Shown here one piece after another: positions 1 through 8,486 of a stretch of DNA of 9,575 nucleotides. The notes below the pieces were generated by a model, which worked only from the letters and a program-made list of their open reading frames with translations, was not told the DNA's origin and made no database searches. The stretch is taken from positions 1-9,575 of the forward strand of contig JAURKF010000007.1 of assembly GCA_030831885.1 (NCBI GenBank), read 5' to 3'. A program made the position numbers and the translations under genes. Each line of letters starts with the position of its first letter. Within the stretch, counting starts at the first letter, position 1. The stretch is from Flavobacteriales bacterium (GTDB taxonomy: Bacteria > Bacteroidota > Bacteroidia > Flavobacteriales > UA16).

Positions 1-1305
1 AAATTGACAGCTCAAACACCGGTGGCTGTTAAGGTTAATGGGTTGCAGGCCCCGACGGTTACAATGATTGTAGAGTATTTCGCTGAGGACAATTGGAAGA
101 ATCTTCAGGTTATAAAGGATCCTCAAAGTGGAACCTATGCGGGCAAGGTGAATTTCCCTCACGATGGACAATACCGTTTCCGTTTTTCAAGCGACCCCAA
201 GCGCTGGGGTGAGTTTTTAATTGTGAGAAAGGATATTCCTGCCAATGGAATCGATCTCACGCTCGAATATTCACAACTGAAAGGTCATCCTATTAAACTA
301 TATGATTCTCCTGAGCAAAACGCTTACATGGAGTTGATTCCAAAGTTCAATGAAGTGAGTATCAATCGCGACTCACTCGATCGATTTGGACTTCCCTACC
401 AGTTGCGCGAGCAGGAGTTTGCCAGGTCATGTGCCGAAATTGCTGCAAAATACCCCGGTACTTTTACCGCAAATTTGCTTGCTAAAGCTGCTCCGGCGCC
501 TATTTACAAGGGAGATCCGGCATTCGCACAAAATGGTGATAGCCTATTGAGATATGTGTCGTTTCACGTTATGGATGGAATGCCCGCAAAGCATCCCGAT
601 TTGTTTCATCATATTGCCTTTGTGCGCCGTATGAATATTGCCTATCAGTATTTCGAAAAAACAAAGCAGCCTGAACCGTATATCGACGCGCTGATGAAGA
701 AAGCGCTCGAGAGTGAGACTTTGACGACGTATATGTTTAAGTTTTTACTCGAAAAGATGATTGCATTTCGGAATGAGCCCGGACTCAGTTACCTCATTAC
801 GTGGTATGCAGATGATTGCACCGAGGAAGGTCACATGGAAGACAACACACGCAATTTGCTCATTGCGCTAGATAAAGTTAAACCAGGTAAAACGATTGAG
901 TTTCTTACGCTACCGGATGCCAATGGAAAAATGATTTCCAGCAAAAAAGTTTTCTCTGAAAATAAAGTGACCATCCTTCTTTTTTGGCGAGCCAACTGCA
1001 ACCATTGTATGGAATTTGAACCTAAATTGGAGGAATACTATGCGCAATATCACAGTAAAGGATTGGGCGTTTACGGTATTGGCACCGACAAAACGCAAGA
1101 AGAATGGCTTGCACAAGACAAGCTGAATCAATCACCATGGCCGAGTGTGTTCCTGGCCTATGATCAACGAAAAGACTTTAGCAAACGCTTTCCTGTTCCA
1201 AGCACGCCTGCGCTCATAGCAGTTGACTCGAATGGTGTGGTATTGAAACGTTTGATCACGCGCAGTAAGATTGAAACGGAAATCAAGGAACTGCTCGGAC
1301 TATGA
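1..1305 (+). CDS. Exported TlpA/ResA-like thioredoxin-fold protein, 5' end cut by the window
   Basis: The reading frame is open from base 1, and its first residues ([10 protein letters not shown]) look like the end of a signal peptide cleaved before or after Gln. The true start is therefore probably upstream of the window; the TTG at base 4 is unlikely to be the start. Numbering residues from base 4, the first ~100 form a beta-rich region resembling the N-terminal domains of Bacteroidota TlpA-like proteins. A helical middle part (~110-290) recalls the DUF5106-type linker; this assignment is from memory. Residues ~300-433 are a thioredoxin fold with a C332-N-H-C335 active site in the context [16 protein letters not shown] and the cis-proline in STPAL at P402. 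The expected role is a periplasmic or envelope-facing thiol-disulfide oxidoreductase, probably reducing. The substrate is unknown. Its stop overlaps the next start by 4 bases (ATGA), indicating an operon. The fold is near certain; the physiological role is inferred. Confidence 0.88.
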   Translation, partial: KLTAQTPVAVKVNGLQAPTVTMIVEYFAEDNWKNLQVIKDPQSGTYAGKVNFPHDGQYRFRFSSDPKRWGEFLIVRKDIPANGIDLTLEYSQLKGHPIKLYDSPEQNAYMELIPKFNEVSINRDSLDRFGLPYQLREQEFARSCAEIAAKYPGTFTANLLAKAAPAPIYKGDPAFAQNGDSLLRYVSFHVMDGMPAKHPDLFHHIAFVRRMNIAYQYFEKTKQPEPYIDALMKKALESETLTTYMFKFLLEKMIAFRNEPGLSYLITWYADDCTEEGHMEDNTRNLLIALDKVKPGKTIEFLTLPDANGKMISSKKVFSENKVTILLFWRANCNHCMEFEPKLEEYYAQYHSKGLGVYGIGTDKTQEEWLAQDKLNQSPWPSVFLAYDQRKDFSKRFPVPSTPALIAVDSNGVVLKRLITRSKIETEIKELLGL

Positions 1306-3290
1306 ACCGACTTTCAGACGAAACAAGTCCTTATTTATTGCAGCATAAAGATAACCCCGTGCATTGGTATGCGTGGGGCGATGAAGCATGGGAAGCAGCG
1401 CGTCGTGAAAACAAACCAGTACTTGTATCAATAGGCTACAGTGCTTGTCATTGGTGCCATGTTATGGAGCACGAGGTGTTCGAAGACTTCGAATGTGCGG
1501 AGTTGATGAACCTGCATTTCATCTGTATAAAAGTGGATCGGGAAGAACGGCCGGATGTCGATAGCTGGTTTATGGATGCTGTTCATCTCATGGGAAGTCA
1601 GGGCGGTTGGCCTCTCAACGTGTTCACGTTACCCAACGGTAGGCCGATTTTCGGAGGAACCTATTTTCCCAAGGACAAATGGATAACTCTACTTATGAAT
1701 CTGCGCGATGTGTTTCAATCCGACCATCAGCGAGTTGCTGAATATGCTGAGCGATTGAATGATGCGCTACGTGAATTGAACCTACCCAATGTAAACAGCG
1801 GGAAGGAACTATCATTGAGCGCCATTCATAGTTTGATTGAAAACTGGGCAAAATACTGGGATGGGGAACTCGGGGGTAATCGCAAAGCACCCAAATTTCC
1901 GATGCCCAACAATTGGGAGATGTTGTTGAACTATGCGGTGTATTTCAAAGATGAAAAGTCGTTGAATCATGTGATACGCACCCTGGAAAGGATGGCTCAT
2001 GGCGGTTTATATGATCAACTCGCCGGCGGATTTGCGCGCTACAGTGTGGACGCTAAATGGAAAGTGCCTCATTTCGAAAAAATGCTATATGATAACGCGC
2101 AGCTCGTGAGTCTTTATGCGCAGGCGTATCGTGCAACTGGTGATGAACTTTTTCTTCGAGTTACCGACGATACCATTTCTTTCATACTCCGTGAATGGAA
2201 AACACAGGAAGGGCTATTCTATGCCGCAATCGATGCTGACAGCGAGGGGGAGGAGGGAAAATATTACGTCTGGACGCAGGCCGAATTTGATAGCGTTCTG
2301 GGAGATGACAGCAATTTGCTGAAGAAGTATTATGGTGTAGGAAGTCATGGTTATTGGGAACACGACGTGAGTGTTTTGTGTATTCAACACAGGCAACAAG
2401 AATGGTGCAGTTTGCATCATCTCAATGAGAGTAATTGGAATGAATTACTTTCTAAAGGAAAGAGTCTTCTGCTTGAGCATCGAGCAAAAAGAATAAAACC
2501 CGGATTGGATGATAAATGCATCGCATCGTGGAATGCAATGCTGGTGAAAGCGTTGGCAGAGGCATCTAAAATATCAGGTCGGGCTCACTATCTCGCCGAA
2601 GCAGAAGAGCTTATTGACGCTATGCGCCGCATGCTGCGAAAACCATCAGGATTATTAGCTCATACGCGTACTAAAGGAATAACATCGGAAGTGTTTCTTT
2701 TGGAAGACCAGGTTTGTTTCGTGGATGCTTTGCTGGTTGTCTATGAAGTAAGCGGCAGCGAAGATTATTTGCATCTTGCGCAGGAACTAATGCAACAAGC
2801 ACTCACAGTGTTTTCTCACGAAAACACAGCTTTATTGTCGAATCGTACTTCAGCAGAGAGGGAAATTATTGGTGTAAAGTTCGAAACGAACGATAATGTA
2901 ATTCCATGTGCCAATAGTATTGCCGCCAATTGTTTATTCAAGTTGGGACGTTATTTCGATCATGCTGATTATTTGAATCGCAGTGCAAGTATGATACGCG
3001 AAGTATGTGCTTCGATTGATTTCGCTCCGGGATTTAGCAATTGGATCTTGGCTTCAATTGCTCAGGAAACTGAGCATGTAGATGTAGTTTTTACCGGCCC
3101 CGACGCACATACAAATTCTCGCAGATACCATTCGAAGCTCCATCCATTTGCTCTCTCTGCCGCTTCAACAATCGAAAGTGAATTGCCTTTGATGAGAGGA
3201 AGAAATACCGGAGAGTCTCTCATTTATGTTTGTCGCAATCATACTTGCGGTCCGCCTTTACGGCGCCTGGAAGACTTATCAATCGTATGA
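1302..3290 (+). CDS. DUF255 / YyaL-type protein with N-terminal thioredoxin-like domain
   Basis: A 662-residue protein of the family that includes bacterial YyaL and human SPATA20 (Thioredox_DsbH plus an alpha/alpha barrel resembling AGE-type epimerases). The N-terminal domain (~1-165) has the signature start [14 protein letters not shown], a C49-H-W-C52 motif after IGYSA, and [11 protein letters not shown] from residue 101. The barrel part carries other family blocks: [15 protein letters not shown] from 234, W253[13 protein letters not shown]311[13 protein letters not shown], and K405-CIASWNAML. The end has the family-typical C644/C649 pair. Length is normal and no key block is missing. No signal peptide is seen, so it is probably cytosolic. 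The biochemical activity of the family is not established; redox and sugar-related roles have been suggested from the folds only. The start is fixed by the family N-terminus and by the ATGA overlap with the upstream stop; its own stop overlaps the next start the same way. Confidence 0.95.
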   Translation: MNRLSDETSPYLLQHKDNPVHWYAWGDEAWEAARRENKPVLVSIGYSACHWCHVMEHEVFEDFECAELMNLHFICIKVDREERPDVDSWFMDAVHLMGSQGGWPLNVFTLPNGRPIFGGTYFPKDKWITLLMNLRDVFQSDHQRVAEYAERLNDALRELNLPNVNSGKELSLSAIHSLIENWAKYWDGELGGNRKAPKFPMPNNWEMLLNYAVYFKDEKSLNHVIRTLERMAHGGLYDQLAGGFARYSVDAKWKVPHFEKMLYDNAQLVSLYAQAYRATGDELFLRVTDDTISFILREWKTQEGLFYAAIDADSEGEEGKYYVWTQAEFDSVLGDDSNLLKKYYGVGSHGYWEHDVSVLCIQHRQQEWCSLHHLNESNWNELLSKGKSLLLEHRAKRIKPGLDDKCIASWNAMLVKALAEASKISGRAHYLAEAEELIDAMRRMLRKPSGLLAHTRTKGITSEVFLLEDQVCFVDALLVVYEVSGSEDYLHLAQELMQQALTVFSHENTALLSNRTSAEREIIGVKFETNDNVIPCANSIAANCLFKLGRYFDHADYLNRSASMIREVCASIDFAPGFSNWILASIAQETEHVDVVFTGPDAHTNSRRYHSKLHPFALSAASTIESELPLMRGRNTGESLIYVCRNHTCGPPLRRLEDLSIV

Positions 3291-4195
3291 CCAAGATGAA
3301 GAAAATAGCCTTTTTTTTCGTAGCGTTCGTGTTGCAGGTTTCGCCTGTGAACGCTCAGCTAATTGATAACAGAATTGGAAATGCGTTCAATGAAGAAATG
3401 TTTTTTAGTCAGCAGTTTTTATGGGTGAATAAGATTCGCGCTATTACGGGCGTTGTGAGCATAAAACGCACCGGCAAACCTATCGAGCAGCGGCCCGATA
3501 TCAGCGTGTACCGATTCAACGAAGTTGGCCTCATGACTCGGCTTGACAGGGTCACCTCTGTAAAAAACTTGGTGGATAGTCTTACAATCAAATTTAAACG
3601 AAATGACATTGGATCGATTGAATTGCGCGAGGAAACCGGCTCTCGTGGCTACTACAGTACGGGCTACGTCTATGACGATCAAGGGCGGGTAATCAGAGTC
3701 GAATATGGAACGGCAGAGAATATCTCGACTGTTAAGAACAAGCTCGAGCCGGGCAGAACAATAGCCATAAATGCTGAATCTGTTAATTGGAATGAACAGG
3801 AGAATGGTGTGATTCGCAAGAGCGTGTACAATAATTATGGTTTGCATTATTCAAATTGGACCATTACCAAAAACCCGAAGGGCTTTGTTGAATCTGAGGT
3901 AGAGGAGCTGATAATGAGCGGCAGAACAAAATCAAAGTCATACACCTACAACGAACGCGGATGGATAGCGATGATAGAAACTTCCGACAACATGACGAGT
4001 GGAAAAAGGGCGCAGACATTTATCTACGATTCGCTGGGGAATGTTCAAAAGGTCGAATATTTTGATGGTAAAAAAATGACACGCGAAATTGAGGTGGTTT
4101 ATTCGCCCACGATGCTTGCCGAGGCATTTTTGGACCACAACCTTGAAACCGGTGATATTGTCATTACCAAATTTTACTATGAATTCAGCAAATGA
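3287..4195 (+). CDS. Secreted protein with degenerate YD/RHS-like repeats, function unknown
   Basis: A 302-residue protein that begins with a clear signal peptide: MTKMKK, a hydrophobic stretch ([12 protein letters not shown]), then SPVNA|Q with predicted cleavage near residue 23. I chose the ATG at 3287 because it overlaps the upstream stop as ATGA and sits directly before the signal peptide; an in-frame ATG at 3296 is the alternative. The mature part is mostly beta-strand-like and contains loosely repeated units of the form Y/F-N/D-x-x-G followed by alternating hydrophobic residues: F77-NEVG, Y129-DDQG, Y181-NNYG, Y221-NERG and Y247-DSLG, plus weaker ones near G109 and G199. These resemble YD/RHS repeats, which form beta-sheet shells, but there is no sign of a toxin domain or an RHS core. 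It probably sits in the periplasm or at the cell surface. There are no catalytic motifs I can recognise, and no lipobox. The gene is coupled to both neighbours by 4-base overlaps. Confidence 0.82.
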   Translation: MTKMKKIAFFFVAFVLQVSPVNAQLIDNRIGNAFNEEMFFSQQFLWVNKIRAITGVVSIKRTGKPIEQRPDISVYRFNEVGLMTRLDRVTSVKNLVDSLTIKFKRNDIGSIELREETGSRGYYSTGYVYDDQGRVIRVEYGTAENISTVKNKLEPGRTIAINAESVNWNEQENGVIRKSVYNNYGLHYSNWTITKNPKGFVESEVEELIMSGRTKSKSYTYNERGWIAMIETSDNMTSGKRAQTFIYDSLGNVQKVEYFDGKKMTREIEVVYSPTMLAEAFLDHNLETGDIVITKFYYEFSK

Positions 4196-4491
4196 GAGCA
4201 ATCAAATTAGTTAGATTGGTTTTAATTCTCCTGATTGCCTTGTCTTCAGGTCATCTGGTCGCTCAGCGTAAAGCTGACAATGCCAATAAAGTGACACCTG
4301 AATCGGCCCGAAAAAGGGAGGCTGCTGCTAAGGAGCAGCAATTAAGTGAATATCAAAAAAGGAAAGACCATCACCTGGAAGTTCAAGATAAGGCCACTCG
4401 TAAGCGAATGAAAAAAAATCTTCGAAAGGCTCGCCGACATTCTTGGGGTAAAGACGTTCCCTGGTATAAGCGCTGGTTTCGAAGACACTGA
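4192..4491 (+). CDS. Small, strongly basic exported protein, function unknown
   Basis: A 99-residue protein with a signal peptide (basic MRAIKLVR, hydrophobic LVLILLIALSSG, cleavage after HLVA|Q near residue 24). The mature part of about 75 residues has roughly 25 Lys/Arg against 9 Asp/Glu, so its pI should be very high. Residues ~35-80 are charged and helix-prone, with an alternating Lys/Arg/Glu/Gln pattern (ARKREAAAKEQQ, QKRKDHH, TRKRMKKNLRKARRH). The last 15 residues are rich in aromatics and arginine (VPWYKRWFRRH). Such a tail could bind membrane, LPS or nucleic acid, but that is only inference. There is no cysteine after the signal peptide, so it is not a lipoprotein. It starts within the stop of the upstream gene (ATGA), which supports both its reality and its start. 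It is the last gene of the four-gene run. Confidence 0.75.
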   Translation: MRAIKLVRLVLILLIALSSGHLVAQRKADNANKVTPESARKREAAAKEQQLSEYQKRKDHHLEVQDKATRKRMKKNLRKARRHSWGKDVPWYKRWFRRH

Positions 4492-4553
4492 GTAAGATTT
4501 TTTCAGTCTCAATCCCCACGAAATCAACACCTTGGATTATCGTTAAAAAAAAG

Positions 4554-4585
4554 TTTGCACGTTTTAAGAAATCCGTTGTTCTTTG
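4554..4585 (+). promoter_or_regulatory. Putative Bacteroidota-type promoter for the TonB receptor unit
   Basis: An A-run at about 4545-4552 is followed by TTTG at 4554-4557 as the -33 element. After a 20-base spacer comes GTTCTTTG at 4578-4585, in the position of the -7 element (consensus TAnnTTTG). The TTTG halves and the spacing fit the primary-sigma promoters of this phylum, but the TA of the -7 element is absent. Transcription would start near 4590, giving a leader of about 90 bases with no obvious Shine-Dalgarno before the ATG at 4684. It lies in the only sizeable gap between genes in the window. Confidence 0.45.
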
Positions 4586-4683
4586 CGAACCTTTAGGGTA
4601 AGCCACGACCTGATTGTACCACAGTCAAGAGTCGATGTTTTAACCAAAATTTGACTTGTTTACCAACCATTAATCCATCTGCT

Positions 4684-7600
4684 ATGCAGAGAAAGTTTTA
4701 CGCATTTTTTGCATTTATCTTCCTTACCACTGCCGCTTGGGCTCAAACAAATTCGGGCTCTTTGAAGGGAAAGGTAATGGACAAAGACACAAAGGAAACA
4801 CTTCCATTCGTGACGGTGATTGTCTACCTGAACGGAAACACAGTGAATGGCGGAACTACCGACATTGACGGTGGTTACTCCATCAAGCCACTCGAGCCGG
4901 GAACGTATGACGTTTCGTTTCAATTCGTGGGCTATCAGCAACAAACCATCAAGGGGGTTGTAGTCAAGGGCGGAAAAATTACTCCGCTTGACGCCGAGAT
5001 GATGCAAGGAGCTGAGCTCGGAACCGTAGAGGTTTTTGACTATAAAGTTCCATTGATTGACAAGGACGGCGGATCTTCCGGTGGAACCATCACACGTGAA
5101 GACCTCAAAAATATGCCGAGTCGTACGGTTACGGGTCTTGCTCAAACTGTTGCGGGAGCAACTGATACAGGTAATGGTATTTCTATCCGCGGTGCCCGCG
5201 AAGGTTCAACCTGGATTTATATCGATGGTATTAAGGTGCGAGGTTCTTCTGCACTTCCTAAGTCAGCAGTAGAGGAGATTTCTGTAATCACAGGAGGTAT
5301 TCCGGCCAACATTGGGGATGCCACCGGTGGTGTTATTAACGTTAGTCTCCGTAATGCCTCTGCCAAATATACCGGAGGTGTCGAAGCAATCAGTTCCGGA
5401 TTTCAGGTAGGGGACAAGGTGGTAGGTTTGGATCACTATGGCTATAATTTGTTCGAAGGCTCTCTCTCTGGTCCTTTGCTTTTTTCTAAAAATGAAAAAG
5501 GTGAGAAGGGACGTCCGCTGCTTGGTTTCTTCGTTTCGGGTAACTACACGGATATTGTAGATAATGACCCCCAATTTGGTGGAATAATGAGAATGAAAGA
5601 ATCAACACGCCAAGGTTTGTTGGTTGATCCAATTCGTCCAAATGTTGGTGAATCTGGTCAGGTTTCCGGAGTTTTGTACAATGCAGATTTTTTAACCCCT
5701 GATGATTTCGAACTAACGAAAACTCGATTAAACGTTCGCAATCGCGCAGCCAACCTTGTAGCTAAGATTGATGTGAACACTTCGGAAAACGTTACTTTGA
5801 CATTTGGCGGAACGGCTGCGTTCAATCGCTATCGTGATTATAGCAGAGCAAATTCATTGATGAACTGGGATAATAATCAGCTTTCAACTCAGCTAGATTG
5901 GAGAGCTTATGCCAAATTCAGCCAGCGCTTCCGCAATGCTGAAGGTGAGGAGGCATCCTCTTCCAATTTGAAGAATATCTTCTACAGTGTAATGGTCGAT
6001 TACTCAAGAAACTACTACAACGGCCAAGATGAAACCCATGGTGATGATTTATTCAAATACGGTCACGTAGGCTACTTTGATATAATCCGAGGTAATACCT
6101 ATGAGCAAATTCCGGGATCCTACTTCAAACAAACGGGTTTCCAGGATATGAATATCTTCTTCACTCCATCTGATTTCAATACTGATCTCGCAGCCATCAA
6201 CAATCAGTATTTTGCAGGCGCACAGCAAACATTTTTTACATCCATTGCCAACAATTATATGTATGATGCCAATGGTAATCTCATCACGGATCGCAATCAA
6301 ATCTTCCTCGATAACCCTGGGGTAATTGCTATTCTTGGACAAAGCCCAATATCAACGCTCAATAATATTACTGCCGCCAATGCTCTGCGAAACGGCGATG
6401 TACCTGCAGGAACTTACAATTTATGGAGCTACATTGGTTCTCAAAGTAACAATTACGCAGTCTTCAACAATAATCAGTTTCGTGTAACCGGTATAGGTTC
6501 GGCGGATATTGGTGACCATGCAATACAGCTTGGATTTGAATTCGAACAACGCAACGATGCCGGATTTAGCGTATCTCCGGTAAACTTGTGGAATCTTGCA
6601 CGCCTTAATACAAACTCACACATCGAAAAGGTGGACAATCAAGGAATAGGATATGATTCAACGATTGTCTATCGTGACGGAAATTACTACGTCTATTACA
6701 ACACAGCTGTTGGAGCAACCAACCAATCCGAATTCGATTATAATCTGCGTGAGGCGCTGGGATTGGATCCACGCGGTGGAGATTACTTGAATGTTGACAA
6801 TCTTAGCCCGGAGTTTCTCAGTATAGACATGTTCAATTCCGATGAATTGCTTAATAGCGGTAATCAGGTTGTTTCCTACTATGGCTTTGATTCTCATGGT
6901 AACAAACTATCAGGTAAGAAGCCAACTATTGACGAGTTCTTCTCATCGACTTACAAGGTCGGTGACATAACGTATTTCAGTCGTCCTATAGGATCATTCC
7001 AACCGATTTATACCTCCGGATACCTGATGGATAAGTTTGCATTTGACGACTTAATCTTCAACTTGGGTGTACGTGTTGACCGATATGATGCAAACCAACC
7101 TGTGTTGAAGGATGCGTTTGTTGTTGGCGAAGCATTCACTGCTGCTGAGGTTACAACATTGGGTGACCACCCTGCCAATATTGGCGATGACTATGTAGTG
7201 TATGTTGACGATCTCAATAGCCCAACAACTATTATGGGTTACCGCGATGGAAACAACTGGTACAATGCCATTGGTCAGCTGGTTAGCGATCCTGCTGTAA
7301 TTGGAGGTTCCGGAAATCCGAAACCCTATTTGAAGGATGATAAGGATGCTCCTCTGACATCTAAGGCCTTCAAAGACTATGCACCTGCGGTGAACATCAT
7401 GCCGCGTATCGCCTTCTCATTCCCCATCAGTGAAGAGGCAACGTTCTTTGCGCACTATGATGTGTTGACTCAACGCCCAACAGAATATTCACGCTTCGAT
7501 CCAACGGATTATTTGAACATGAAGTTTCAGAGCAATCCACTTATCACCAACCCAGCTTTGAAGCCTGAGAGAACGGTGGACTACGCACTAGGTTTCCAAC

Positions 7601-8448
7601 AGGTGCTTTCCAAGACTTCCTCTCTGAAGATTGAGGCGTTCTATCGTGAATTGCGTAATATGATTCAAATCCGCAAATTCAATGGTGCATATCCAATTGC
7701 GTATCGTGCTTTCGACAACATCGACTTCGGTACAGTTAAAGGTTTGACATTAACTTACGATTTGCGTCGCACGGGTAATATTCGTCTCAACGCTTCTTAC
7801 ACACTGCAGTTTGCTGATGGAACCGGATCAACCTCTCAGTCGCAGTCGGCACTCATCAATGCAGGTATTCCGAACTTGCGTAGTATCAATCCATTCAATT
7901 ACGACCAGCGTCACCGTATCATTCTCACCACCGACTATCGTTTTGCTGGTGGTAGCGATTACAACGGTCCAATGATCAACGATTTTCAGGTTCTTGCCAA
8001 CACTGGATTCAACTTTATAGCAAACCTGGGTTCCGGAACTCCTTACACTCCTCAGCAATTTGCAACTCCAATTACCGGAGAGCTTTCACCAAGCACAGAA
8101 GGCTCTATCAATGGAGCTCGCTTGCCATGGCAGTTTAATTTAGACTTCCAGGCGGATCGTAATTTCGATTTGTATTTTGGCGAAGAGAAGAATGGAAAGC
8201 CGACAGCTAGTCTTAACGTTTATCTGTGGGTGACGAATTTGCTCAATACTCGCAACGTGTTGGCAGTTCACCGCTTCACCGGTATTCCTGAAGACGATGG
8301 TTATTTGGCAGCAGCTCAGGCTCAGCAGTTCATTAACCAGCAAAATGATCCTGCCAGCTTCCGTAATTATTACTCGATGTTTGTTAACGACCCTAATCGC
8401 CTTGGCGCTCCGCGTCAAATACGTTTAGGTCTTCGTTTAGATTTTTAA
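4684..8448 (+). CDS. TonB-dependent outer-membrane receptor with N-terminal carboxypeptidase-regulatory-like domain
   Basis: A complete 1254-residue outer-membrane transporter. The start is the ATG at 4684, placed immediately before a signal peptide (MQRKFYAFFAFIFLTTAAWA|Q); the in-frame TTG at 4651 would add an unlikely extension. Residues ~26-108 form a carboxypeptidase-D regulatory-like beta-sandwich (GKVMDKDTKETLPF, GGTTDIDGGYSI, SFQFVGYQ). A TonB-box-like segment LGTVEVFDYKVPLIDKD spans 112-128. The plug (~133-225) contains ISIRGAREG, YIDGIKVRG, VEEISVITGGIPA and ATGGVINV. The rest is the 22-strand-type barrel with long loops, including YYGFDSHGNKLSGKK (732-746), FAHYDVLTQRP (922-932) and NPALKPERTVDYALGF (957-972), ending in LGLRLDF with the C-terminal Phe used in barrel assembly. 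It should import a ligand across the outer membrane using TonB-ExbBD energy; the ligand is unknown. I see no cysteine in it. It is not accompanied by SusD, so it is not a typical SusC. The next gene follows after 38 bases. Confidence 0.95.
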   Translation: MQRKFYAFFAFIFLTTAAWAQTNSGSLKGKVMDKDTKETLPFVTVIVYLNGNTVNGGTTDIDGGYSIKPLEPGTYDVSFQFVGYQQQTIKGVVVKGGKITPLDAEMMQGAELGTVEVFDYKVPLIDKDGGSSGGTITREDLKNMPSRTVTGLAQTVAGATDTGNGISIRGAREGSTWIYIDGIKVRGSSALPKSAVEEISVITGGIPANIGDATGGVINVSLRNASAKYTGGVEAISSGFQVGDKVVGLDHYGYNLFEGSLSGPLLFSKNEKGEKGRPLLGFFVSGNYTDIVDNDPQFGGIMRMKESTRQGLLVDPIRPNVGESGQVSGVLYNADFLTPDDFELTKTRLNVRNRAANLVAKIDVNTSENVTLTFGGTAAFNRYRDYSRANSLMNWDNNQLSTQLDWRAYAKFSQRFRNAEGEEASSSNLKNIFYSVMVDYSRNYYNGQDETHGDDLFKYGHVGYFDIIRGNTYEQIPGSYFKQTGFQDMNIFFTPSDFNTDLAAINNQYFAGAQQTFFTSIANNYMYDANGNLITDRNQIFLDNPGVIAILGQSPISTLNNITAANALRNGDVPAGTYNLWSYIGSQSNNYAVFNNNQFRVTGIGSADIGDHAIQLGFEFEQRNDAGFSVSPVNLWNLARLNTNSHIEKVDNQGIGYDSTIVYRDGNYYVYYNTAVGATNQSEFDYNLREALGLDPRGGDYLNVDNLSPEFLSIDMFNSDELLNSGNQVVSYYGFDSHGNKLSGKKPTIDEFFSSTYKVGDITYFSRPIGSFQPIYTSGYLMDKFAFDDLIFNLGVRVDRYDANQPVLKDAFVVGEAFTAAEVTTLGDHPANIGDDYVVYVDDLNSPTTIMGYRDGNNWYNAIGQLVSDPAVIGGSGNPKPYLKDDKDAPLTSKAFKDYAPAVNIMPRIAFSFPISEEATFFAHYDVLTQRPTEYSRFDPTDYLNMKFQSNPLITNPALKPERTVDYALGFQQVLSKTSSLKIEAFYRELRNMIQIRKFNGAYPIAYRAFDNIDFGTVKGLTLTYDLRRTGNIRLNASYTLQFADGTGSTSQSQSALINAGIPNLRSINPFNYDQRHRIILTTDYRFAGGSDYNGPMINDFQVLANTGFNFIANLGSGTPYTPQQFATPITGELSPSTEGSINGARLPWQFNLDFQADRNFDLYFGEEKNGKPTASLNVYLWVTNLLNTRNVLAVHRFTGIPEDDGYLAAAQAQQFINQQNDPASFRNYYSMFVNDPNRLGAPRQIRLGLRLDF

Positions 8449-8471
8449 TGTGATTTAGTATCAGAATATTC

Positions 8472-8478
8472 AAGGAAA
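8472..8478 (+). promoter_or_regulatory. Possible ribosome-binding site of the secreted partner gene
   Basis: AAGGAAA ends 8 bases before the ATG at 8487. It is the only purine-rich Shine-Dalgarno-like stretch in the 38-base gap after the receptor stop. Bacteroidota often initiate without such a site, so this is weak support for the start. I see no promoter in the gap, so the gene is probably co-transcribed with the receptor. Confidence 0.35.
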
Positions 8479-8486
8479 TTTTCGCT

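Noticed and set aside
3230..3286. Longer N-terminus for the YD-repeat-like protein, starting at 3230
   Set aside because: It would overlap the DUF255 gene by 61 bases and bury the signal peptide 20 residues in. The ATG at 3287 gives an ATGA overlap and a normal signal peptide.
3419..3847. Reverse-strand open frame of 142 codons
   Set aside because: It lies wholly inside the antisense of a well-supported secreted protein and has no recognisable domain or signal peptide.
4484..4510. Hairpin GACACTGA / TCAGTCTC around the end of the small basic gene as a terminator
   Set aside because: The stem has a mismatch, is low in GC, overlaps the coding end, and its T-run lies in the loop rather than after the stem.
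4623..4656. Inverted repeat AGTCAA / TTGACT with inner TTTT/AAAA in the receptor leader
   Set aside because: Short, AT-rich and very asymmetric; expected by chance in a leader of this composition. No riboswitch pattern is recognised.
4651..4683. TTG start giving 11 extra residues on the TonB receptor
   Set aside because: The extension precedes a textbook signal peptide that begins with the ATG at 4684.
4660..5145. Reverse-strand open frame of 161 codons opposite the start of the TonB receptor
   Set aside because: Its product is low-complexity and Cys/Arg-rich without motifs, and it mirrors a conserved carboxypeptidase-regulatory-like domain and plug start on the + strand.
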